Source: Owenia fusiformis
Taxonomy: Eukaryota; Annelida; Polychaeta; Sabellida; Oweniidae
Assembly (NCBI GenBank): GCA_903813345.2
Contig: CAIIXF020000007.1
Span: 34,442,538-34,506,537, forward strand
Direction: 5' to 3'
DNA: 64,000 nt
Under the pieces are notes generated by a model. The model saw nothing but the letters and a program-made list of their open reading frames with translations. It was not told where the DNA came from and ran no database searches. This document shows, piece by piece, positions 54,898 to 64,000 of this stretch. Both the position numbers and the translations under genes were made by a program. Within the stretch, counting starts at the first letter, position 1. Every line of letters starts with the position of its first letter.

Positions 54898-55374
54898 CCC
54901 TTAAATGTTTTTTTGTTTTTTTACACCCTCTAAAGGTTTTTGGGGTCCGTTTGGACCCCAAGATATATTTTGCAATTACTTTGCAACCAGAGAAGCTTTT
55001 TTCATTCTGACTTCAGCTTAACATAGGTTAATCTATTACCTTTCAGAATATGTATGCATTATTTATCATGAACGCATGGAAATATGTGTAAACTTAATCA
55101 TAGGGGGTCAGGTGTTTTAGCATTTTGTAACATTTCGTAGCATTTATATATAACACTGTATTAATTGAATATGTTTCAGTGATAGTGATGTTCTTTGGCC
55201 TCGGGTAGCACAAAAAGTAATAATGCGATTTATATCTGGTTTGTTTTATCTGAAAGGAATTGAATTAATTGAGGATTAAATGGAATTTCATGTTGATAGA
55301 ATGATTATTTCTGATATTATTATTGCAAAGAATGAGCTCTGGGGTCCAAACGGACCCCAAAAACCATTTAAGGG
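54898..55374. mobile_element. piggyBac-like MITE
   Basis: The ends CCCTTAAATG and the inverse CCATTTAAGGG are flanked by TTAA on both sides (54894 and 55375). Inside them, tttttggggtccgtttggac is repeated inverted near 55340. The TTAA target and CCCT ends are the piggyBac signature. No transposase; 477 bp. Confidence 0.8.
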
Positions 55375-55922
55375 TTAATCAGGAAATATTCTACGATACA
55401 GTGCAAACACATTATCTTTTTAAGACCATTGCAAAAATTAAACAAATGACACACTATATCAAGAATAAAATGTCATGTCTAATGTGCCACTTTAATGTTT
55501 TAGCTTATTAAATATATTTTGCAACTTAAGTGACATCATCTTGATGTCACTCAGGTGGCAAAAACTTTTCTAGACCTCCTAGAGGTCGAAAAGTAGAATA
55601 TACAGTACCATGATTCAAATATTAATGTACTAAAATTTTGAAATGCATTTTTCTCTGAACCACTTTCATGCATGGATGAGCTCAATTTTCGCTGATTTAT
55701 TAACCAATTTTCTTATTTTTTGGCAAAAAACACGTGAGGATAATTTCTATACATTGGTGAATATCATCGCTTATTAAAAGGTATATGTGACCTTCAAAAG
55801 CTAGTTTTAGATAAATTCATAATTTTCGGAACAAAAAGCCCTTCAAAAACCAAAAAATTCAAATATCACATTTTGTAACATCGGGTAAAACTACAATATT
55901 AGCAAAAGCGGTTTGAACTATA

Positions 55923-56906
55923 CAGGGTGTCTCAAAAACATGTACCCAAAAGTATATCAAGAGCACAGATAAACCAATCAATATTTTCAGACATTTTTTG
56001 CATGGTCATGTAGCCGAAACATGAAAGTTTTCTCCCCAATACACCATTTTTATTTCAGTCTTGTCTTTTTGATGCTTTAACCCTTTACCTTTTACACCAC
56101 ATAATCGATGTAGCCTCATATTTGGACGACAGGCTGTATCCTTACTGTTAGATTGTTCATCACATTTGATAATAATTCCGGTGGAATGTTTTGGATTTCT
56201 CTTTGGATGTTGCCCTTAAGTTGTTTTTGAGCTTTTTGCTTGGAATGAGCATTAAAACACTCCTTCAAATAGCCACAGAGAAAGATGTTTGAGGATGATG
56301 ATGGCAGAACAAATACAGATAATCAGGTCAATTATCAGCAAATGATTCAGGAGTTACCTTCCAGAGTTAGGCAGGCTAGCCTGGAGACCAAATGATATCC
56401 AAATGAAAACACAGTGATCTCGAATTGATACATCAAACAAAAGCTACACTAGAATCCCAACCAATGCAGTTTCTTGAACCTCTGACCTCTCTGTATAAGG
56501 GGGCTATAAGACATTGTGAGGGCCTCCCTATTCACCATATTTGATGGCCCATACTTTTTTCTCTGAGGCTATTTGAAGGACCATTTTTATGCTAAACCCA
56601 AGCTAAGAGACAACTTAAGACCAGCATCCGAACAGAAATCAAAACATTCCACCAGATATATCAAATGTGGTGAACAAAGTATGAGTAAGGATGCAGACTG
56701 TCATCGAAATATGAGGTTACATTGAATATGTGGTGTAAAAGTTAACGGGTTAAAGTATCAAAAAGGCAAAACTGAATTAAAAATTGTGTATAGGGGAAAA
56801 AACTTTCATCTTTTATCTGCAAGACCATGCAAAAAATGTCTGAAAATATTGATTGGTTTGTCTATGGTGCTGATATACTTTTGGGTACATTTTTTGAGAC
56901 ACCCTA
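55923..56906. mobile_element. Tc1/mariner-type fold-back element with transposase remnants
   Basis: Inverted ends CAGGGTGTCTCAAAAACATG, flanked by TA, with inverted arms of more than 300 bp. The plus strand around 56500-56740 reads IFDGPYFFL, a stop, GYLKDHFYAKPKLRDN, which resembles the FFLWGYLK C-terminal block of mariner-like transposases. The left arm carries part of the same block inverted. It is inactive. Confidence 0.75.
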
Positions 56907-58559
56907 TACATAGGGCGTTTAAGGACTACTTTTAGAATATAAATGAAGAAATAAAAAAAAACTGTAGAAAAGCATGATGCTACAAATGTTGTAACTTATG
57001 ATTATGGGGATAGAGATTCATGTTATGTCTAATTAAAAATCACGTTTGCGTCTTCTCTGCTCTGGTATCTAGATAAAAATGTCAAGTGTCAATGCGATAC
57101 TTCTATTTTGACTTGTCATATAGTCACCGCATGTGCTTTCGTGATATATACGAGGGTCCTTTTTTAAAAGATGCCCAGAAATTCCCACTTACTATCTCTA
57201 AAGTCGTTACAAGTATCGTAAGGATAAATTTGGGTGATAATGGCACATTATAGTTGAGTTAGGGTCGTTGATAAAAGTGGATATCGAAACATTATAATAA
57301 AGCATCACTATTGGTCTTGCTACCATGGCAACCATGCCATAGCCATTATATAATGATTTTACACTTTCGCCGGTTCAGAAAGAAACACTAGTCACACTCA
57401 TGTTTGAGATTTTAGGCGATTAATGTTCATAGAATGTACATTATAAACACGTGTATGTGTTACGTACTTTGAACGTTTCGAACAATGTACGTGTTGCATA
57501 TGAATACACAAAACCGCCAAAATTAATAATTTTGTACCACGTGCCATTTGTGAAAATTTGTATTTTTGCAGGTTTTACATGTTCATCATTTCCTTTCTGC
57601 GATATCGATTCAATGCATTACTTTCTGAGTGACCTGCTGTTTGTGTTAAGTGTCTTGTTGCCCTCATATCTACATTAAAATACGTTACAATTTGAAGTTG
57701 TACTTTGTCCAATTCTGAAGATTTTTCGCAATATGTAAAACTTATGAATTAAAATAATGAATGGAACAAGAAACGAAATTGAACTTGATAAATAATGAGT
57801 GTAATGAATGAATGGACGTAAAGCTTAATAATATTCTGACAAGGTATAATTATAAGAAATAAATTTAAAAATCAAACCAAAACGCAGAGTACGTGTTCGT
57901 TGAATATTGAAACTAGCGTGAATCAATTAGAAAATGTTTGAGAATGCATTATTGTGAATGGTTCAATCTTTTAACTCTGGCCTAGTTCCTCATGTTGCAT
58001 TATATGTGTGTTTGCACATGACAATAATACACACAATAGTGACACTTGAAGTTTATACTGAAAGATCGTTGGACTTCAAGTGTATTTGTTTTCTCATTGA
58101 CTGCTTCCTTACCCTTGATTCTAATCGGATGGCAAACTCCCTCTGATTTATTAAAGATGATTTGGTAGTTTTGATGCTGACGTAATTTTCTGACTACATG
58201 TTGTGATTAGAATAGATCATTTGAGGATATTTTCTAGATTTAAGAGTAATCGTAGCATATGTAGATGTAAACGTTGGACTAGAGTTGAATCTGATAGCGG
58301 GGGGGGGGGGGGTGATCTGATTGCATGTAATTGCGATTTCAAACCTAAAAATGTACAACCCCAAAAATAACATTTGACTTGTGATAAACAATTAATTAAT
58401 CTTGATTAATAATTAAATGAGAATCAAGCTTAATTTAAGTCCAAAGTGGATTATAAATAATGTTGGCCCAAGATAGGCCATTTGCACTAACGACATTTTG
58501 TTGACTAAAGTTGAATTCATAATCTGAAATATGGGTTAATTAAGGATTAAAGAAATCAA

Positions 58560-61500
58560 ATGGAACTGTTGATTTTCGCATACGATACTTGCATAATGAC
58601 GTATTTGTGGCTGTTCATATACGTACTGTTTACAGTATGTGTATATAAACTATTCAGATGGATTCTAACACTACCTCGTATAGGTAGTACTTCTGACAGA
58701 TATGTGCTAATCACTGGCTGTGATTATGGATTTGGGAACTTGTTAGCTAAAAAGTAAGAATGCACATCAGGCCCAGAGCGAGAAAACTGTATACTTGAAA
58801 ATTGGGATAATATTTCAAAAGGGGGTTTTGCACGAACCCCAAGTGAACCACGGGAAAATCCTAGCATCGTACTTGCTTCGTTGAGATAATGAGATGTTAT
58901 ACAAATACGGGCATGGACATTTTATTTAATCCTTAGAAATTTGATTTACAAGGAGCACACATATTTTAAGGCGCATGCATACATTCACATTTTGAAAAAA
59001 TCCCACTTCCTGTTCTTCATGTGTTATCTTCTTATTCAATATATAGAGGTTATCCTATATGAGGTGCAGGATATTGGGATAATCCCGAGGCCAATATAAT
59101 ATATCTGCCCTTGGGCTGTAGTTCCCGAGAGTTGATTATGGTACCACAATTAGTTCAACCATGATCCATATCATTCCAAAGTGGTCTTCCAGGTCGCTGA
59201 AGATCAAGTACCCTCTCATCATCACATCAACTGGAGTGCTTGTACCATCTCTCAATGGCTTGCCTTGACAAGGCCTTGTCTTTAATTGATTTTCCTGGCA
59301 TGACAACTGATTGCCTCCGTCTCTCCAGTTGCTTCCAATAATACCATAACAATCATATGTTTAACTTTAGCTTGTTGTAAAGGAGACATTTCTTGAATGT
59401 ATGTGAATCTTTGCTTACTTTCTGACTCACCGTCATTATAGTCCGGATGTGAAGTGCCATATTTAAGTGAAGGTGGAAATGCTTATTATATGAACTTTTT
59501 TTGCATTTTCTGTTTAAACATGATATCCATATTCAGAAACTGTCGGATGCCCAACGGGCATCCTTGAGGAATTTTTTTGGCGGCCATTTTGAATTTTCAC
59601 ACTTTTTATGTATTTTAGCCAGCATATTAGAACAGAAAACTAGCATACACATACACAAATCTTGCTGTTTTTCTATAATAGAGTTTTAATATGATGTATA
59701 CCAATATGTTAGGTTCCAGAAATGTTTCTTGACAAAAATAAAATAAATTCAAGATGGCCGCCAACCTTACAATTTATGAAATGTCTCATTCTGTGATAAT
59801 ATCAAATGGATATTAGTGTTTCCTACAAAATTATCAATAAATAATACTAAATACATCTAATTATGATCTCTTTCTCACATATAAAATATCTGAAATGAGT
59901 AATAAGTAACCTACAGATAATAGTAATGATGTTCCACAAGGGTCATTTCTTGGTGCTATATATATCTTGAATTTATGAATTATCTTCTTTTACTAAGATT
60001 TCATCAAGGATTTCCCTCAATAAATCCTCATCAGTTTCTTCCAATTCCTGTTCAGTTACTGTCTTTGTATGTTGGTTATTGCATTCATTCCCCTTGCAAA
60101 CACAGAACAATGTACATGATAAAGATGCCTTGGAGCATGTAGATTGCCCAGTTCTGCATACAATGCCCTCTGATGCACATATGCACTTAATGAGCTGGAG
60201 AATTCCTTCAGGGGCACAGGGTGTATCCTTGGGCATTGTTGTTGGGACAAGTGAGCCCATGCTGTTAATTTCCCAACCATAATCTGTTGGAAGGATAAGT
60301 GGGGGGTCAGGCATATCAGCATTTTTCCATATAGCTACTTGGAAATGAGCTCGCTTCACATGCTGGGAAAATGCTTCTGTTGTTGGTGGGAGGGATTTTA
60401 GCTTTGGTGCATTTGTAATGTGTTTTGCAGCATTTTTCTTTGCTCATACAGCATATCTCACATCAGACATTTTGTCTGTGACTTTAGGTGTAATTCCATA
60501 ACATCTAGAAACAAATACTGTTGAAGTTTTCTCAACTTCAGTCATGTCTGCATTGACATCTCCCAAGTTAGCGAGTGAGTATGTATTTAACACCTTCAGG
60601 ACTGTTAGCTTGCCAATTTCATGCATGCAAGATGTTGTATCACTGCCAGAGAGACCATGCGCAGCTAACAAGTTTGGGATTCTTAATTTGTGTTCATTTA
60701 CGGTTGCATTAATGTTAATGTTTGCTCGGCCAGATGATGTTCCCTCCATTATGATGTTATTTTCCATTAACTTGTGCTTGAGACAGTGATGAAAAAGTAG
60801 AAGGAAAACATCAGTATCATCACTGAGTACACTGATATTCTGTTGGCCTTTACTGGCAGCATGCAGAACCTGGTGTACGATAACAACATCTGCTTCTTCT
60901 TGAGTGTTTCTTAAGTCATCACGTTGGTCAATATTGCCTTTGTGAATTTGTACAGGTGTTGGATCAGGACCTCTGATAACAAGGATGTTGGAGAATGATC
61001 CTTCACCAGCTTTTTGAGTGAGATGGTCGATGACACACTTTATCAACTGGACCTTGTTCTCAGTCACATTCAGAACAACATTCTGTGCAGGGAGAGGTGT
61101 GTCAGAGCTGAACTTGTACACTCTACTGGCTGTTTGAGCTCGAGATGACCTGGTGCTGTTCTTTATGCTATTGTCTTTATAACTGTCAAAGATAAGGTAT
61201 ACATCTGATTCGGTTAGGAGTCTCAGGATGTACTTAGTGAAAGCAATACAGAAGTTTTCAATTTTGCCAGCCATCGGCCATGTTATGATCCAAAGGATGG
61301 CACACCCATCAACGACACGTACATTGCAATTGTTTCCTCTTGAGGTCACCTCAATCTGTAACTTTTGTTTCAGTGTTGATTTTGAAATTGTGATATTAAT
61401 TTCTCCATTTTCATCAAATAGTGATAATGGAGGGAACATCATCTGGCAGAGCAAACATTAAGATTAATGCAACCGTAAATGAACACAAATTAAAAATCCC

Positions 61501-63957
61501 AAACTTGTTAGCTGCGTATGGTCTCTCTGGCAGTGATACAACATCTTGCATGCATGGAATTGGCAAGCTAACAGTCCTGAAGGTGTTAGATAGATACTCA
61601 CTCGCTAGACTAATTACACCATTACTTAATTATTTTATTCTAAAAGTAATAAGTCATTATTCTAAAAAATGTTCAATTATCATTCAAAAATGGATTCCGT
61701 CCATGCTTACCCCAATTACCATGGTAAGCCATAGCTGAAACAATATTAATTGTAGTTAAATAATAATTAAACACTTATAGTTGATAATTAAATGATCTGA
61801 TGTATGTGAAAAAAATTAGACTGATTGGGTAATGTTTAGTATGTCTACAAAATTTTGCCTATTACTTTTGAATTATCCCTCGTATGTTAAACATTGGTGC
61901 ATCTCCATTCCTTCTTTCGGGAATGAATTCCTTTAAGAAAATGTGAAATAGAATACAATTTTTGACTAGAACGCTTCCTTTTATAGGTTAGACAAGATGG
62001 GGTGTCGAGTGTTTGCGTCTTGTCTAAGGAAAGACAGCGCCGACAAACTGAACGAGGAGACATCCGATAGAGTGACAACTCTCGAAATGGACGTGTCCAG
62101 CCCGCAGAGTATCCGAAGAGCTTTAGGTTTAATACAATACTGGTTACCAAAAGGGAAAGGTGAGGAACTGGAACAAGTGTTCAATTCACTAGGCTATTTT
62201 GGACTTTTAAACTATGGTTGTGTCTTGGCTGGAGATGGCAACAATACCTTTTCGTGTAGATTTTGGATAGTATTGATATATAAAACGTTTAAATCTTAAA
62301 GGGTTTCTGAATAATGAAGGTAAACAGATAACTAGGGGTCTATATGACAAACTACTGATTCCAGGATGAAATTCAAAACAACAATTTTTATAATGATAAT
62401 AGTGCATTTCCAGATTGACTTTTTGCCAAAGAAACATGTTATATATGTACATGTACAATGATGTATGTATGTATAATGTATTCACTATTTATATTGCATT
62501 GGGAGACTCCCAATGCAATACGAGTGTATTGAGGCCGATACGGTAGTTAAGATGGACTGGTTCGGCATCAAGAAAAACGAAACTGGCAGGTGGAAGTCTG
62601 GATAAAAAATAATGTTCTGTTATTGACTTGTATTGATTTGAAGAAACATGTTCTTTAATGTTTGGGCTCAATCAAGCACCATACCTATCATTCTTGCCAC
62701 AAATAAGGTCTCAGAATTACTTTCACTGTGAAGACAGATTCTTCCCAAATCACTATTTTCTCTTGATGGTGAATCAGTTTTCTTCATCTTACTTATTTGT
62801 CTTAAGATACTTCTAATATATAATTCCATATTTTCTGGAAATTACATCTGAATATCACTGGTGATCCACTCGATTACGCTGGTTACCGAAACGGTTCGTT
62901 TTGGTAACAAAATGTCGGAATGTCGAAGGTACGATTTTTCTTTTTCCTTATTTCACGCTTTGTAGGCAGAATCCCCACGACGTTTTCTCTCACAAACGTA
63001 TATCAGTATCATATGTTTTAGAAAATGTTCATGTTTGCGAAAAAATAGCTCAGAAGACAACAGAATCGTCGATTTAATTCCTCACTTAAGTTACATAAAC
63101 GGTTTGGGTTAAAAGTGCAGATCTTAACTGTTTTTCGAAAAACCGTTTATGCAACTTAAGTGAAGAATTAAATCGACGATTTTGATGTCTTCTGAACTAT
63201 TTGTAGTTCGCACATATGTACATTTTCTTAAACATATGATACTGATACACGTTTGTGTTAAAAAAATGCCGTGGGAATTCTGCCTACAACGTGTGAAATG
63301 AGGAAAAGAGAAAAATCTTACCTTCTATGTTCCGACATTTTGTTACCAAAACGAACCGTTTCGGTAACCAGCGTAATCGAGTGGATCACCAGTGAATATA
63401 CTTCACTCTACCCCATGTGTTTTTCTTACAAACTGACTAATATGTTGATCTGTATTACCATTAATTTCAGAGAAAAATTGTTGCTTTGAAAAAGATTCTG
63501 ATATCTGTGATTTCTCAAATTGATCCCTAGTGTCAGTTTACCTTTATTACTCTAAAACCCCTAAAGATTTATTTATCCCAATTGTAAAACTAATTCTTGT
63601 AACTTGCCAAAAATTCATTGAAATTCATGCATTTTCAAAAAAGTTCTATCTAAATAAATAATAGGGATTTTATCTGTATAATATGTGGATTTTAGGGCTT
63701 TGGTCCATTGTGAACAATGCGGGGATTTTAGGGCGGCCAGGGTTTATAGACTGGCTCAACGTAGAAGACTACAAACACGTGGCGGATGTGAACCTTTTTG
63801 GTTTGATAGATGTCACAAATGTATTTCTTCCTCTTGTAAAGAAGGAACGAGGGAGAGTGATTCTGATGAGCAGTTTCTTGGGAAGACTCAGCCTCCCGTG
63901 TTCTACGCCATACGCTGTCACAAAGTATGGAGTAGAGGCGTTTGCAGATGGGTTGAG
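58560..63957 (+). CDS. Short-chain dehydrogenase, SDR9C/RDH-HSD17B6-like (5' three exons)
   Basis: Exons 58560-58753, 61987-62159 and 63696-63957 join in phase; the gene runs past the right edge because a donor (GTGGGT) follows 63957. An N-terminal membrane anchor (about 14-36) precedes the Rossmann fold. The cofactor motif TGCDYGFG starts at residue 52, NNAG is at 129-132, and the catalytic tetrad is N155, S182, Y195, K199 (YAVTK). TGCDxGFG is typical of the SDR9C group, which oxidises or reduces retinoids and hydroxysteroids with NAD(H) at the ER membrane. The exact substrate is unknown. Intron 1 holds a broken transposon gene and intron 2 a hairpin element. Confidence 0.9.
58758..59972. 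other. SDR intron 1, left part
   Basis: Contains a fragment of the repeat seen at 1461 (atatatagaggttat.., 59040-59110) and 'ggcggccattttgaatttt' / 'aagatggccgccaa' motifs (59578, 59752) like those in the hairpin at 4280. No exon is seen. Confidence 0.45.
59973..61424 (-). pseudogene. Truncated transposon-type gene with PIN/FEN-like SDDTDVFLLL block
   Basis: One minus-strand frame runs from about 61424 to 59973, broken only by a TGA at 60444-60446 (after SDVRYAV, before AKKNAAKH). It contains QEEADVVIVHQ..ISVLSDDTDVFLLLFHH, an acidic motif like a PIN/FEN nuclease fold, then HGLSGSDTTSCMHEIGK, and a C-terminal Cys-rich tail (CICASEGIVCRTG..CSKASLSCTLFCVCKGNECNN) resembling CXC/tesmin repeats. 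Proteins of this make-up occur as high-copy, transposon-like families in marine invertebrates (recalled, not checked). The N-terminus is cut off at the junction with an inverted fragment of the same gene. Located in SDR intron 1. Confidence 0.75.
61424..61606 (+). pseudogene. Inverted fragment of the same transposon gene
   Basis: This 183-bp plus-strand stretch encodes MEGTSSGRANIKINATVNEHKLKIPNLLAAYGLSGSDTTSCMHGIGKL.., nearly identical to the peptide on the minus strand at 60754-60572. It abuts the 5' break of the minus-strand copy head to head. An inverted rearrangement during or after insertion is the simplest explanation. Confidence 0.8.
62310..62850. repeat. Dispersed repeat, copy 2
   Basis: Same ordered blocks as 3680-4115. 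Its homology resumes at about 63400 (cttcactctaccccatgtgttttt versus caccttaccccatttgttt at 4100), so the hairpin element at 62856-63394 inserted into it. Confidence 0.55.
62856..63394. mobile_element. 539-bp hairpin element, CACTG ends, 5-bp target duplication
   Basis: Starts CACTGGTGATCCACTCGATT and ends with the inverse. The two arms of about 265 bp are close to perfect and meet near 63125. It is flanked by AATAT at 62851-62855 and 63395-63399. It has no coding content. The end bases and duplication length match the 8.6-kb element at 42147-50791, although the rest of the ends differ. It lies in SDR intron 2. Confidence 0.85.
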
Positions 63958-64000
63958 GTGGGTGGATTGATACCTATTTGCTCCAATTCACTGGTTAGAC

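Larger units (their letters stand above)
54321..58559. other. Divergent intergenic region (SLC5 and SDR starts)
   Basis: Contains a piggyBac-like MITE (54898-55374) and a Tc1-like element (55923-56906). The rest is AT-rich, with no exon that I can support. Promoters of both flanking genes should lie here, but no clear TATA box or other motif was recognised. Confidence 0.5.

Overview
This is a eukaryotic window, AT-rich, with spliced genes (GT-AG introns), long introns and very dense small DNA transposons. A spliced animal-type GH9 cellulase with a CBM2, membrane mucin and receptor genes, an SLC5 transporter and an intronless GT77-like enzyme point to a marine invertebrate. A lophotrochozoan, most likely a bivalve mollusc, is my best guess. 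This is inference from gene content; no species marker is present.

Layout. (1) 2234-12253 (+): a 7-exon gene for a 255-residue Arg/Gly-rich, Shisa-like single-pass membrane protein. Its first intron is packed with nested transposons. (2) 15300-19470 (+): a 9-exon membrane protein with a SEA domain and an EGF-like domain. (3) 21218-22376 (+): a 2-exon class A GPCR. (4) 25572-31667 (+): an 11-exon endoglucanase (CBM2 + GH9, 580 residues). (5) 33302-34387 (-): an intronless Golgi-type glycosyltransferase. (6) 34731-54320 (-): a 15-exon SLC5 sodium-coupled (monocarboxylate/vitamin-like) transporter, 616 residues. (7) 58560 to beyond the right edge (+): the first three coding exons of an SDR9C/retinol-dehydrogenase-like enzyme. 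For the five multi-exon genes that lie wholly inside the window, I joined exons by splice sites and phase. In every case the summed length is a multiple of three and ends at a stop.

The most notable structure is not a gene. Intron 3 of the SLC5 gene holds an 8,645-bp element (42147-50791) with about 241-bp terminal inverted repeats (about 97% identical by eye), CACTG...CAGTG ends and a 5-bp target duplication ATAAT. I see no transposase in it. Its interior is a strand-asymmetric G/T-rich tandem duplication, a hAT-like MITE with a perfect 8-bp target duplication, and tandemly duplicated blocks carrying the 16-bp palindrome ACCGACAATTGTCGGT beside tRNA-like sequences. A second, unrelated-looking hairpin element (62856-63394) has the same CACTG ends and a 5-bp target duplication (AATAT).

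A second recurring theme is that three minisatellites end exactly on a splice junction and repeat it. About 28 copies of a 5' splice site follow SLC5 exon 1. Twelve copies of a 3' splice site plus exon start precede exon 2 of the Shisa-like gene. A 22-bp array runs into the acceptor of GH9 exon 2. The genes show no operon-like link: each has its own start, and they appear functionally independent.
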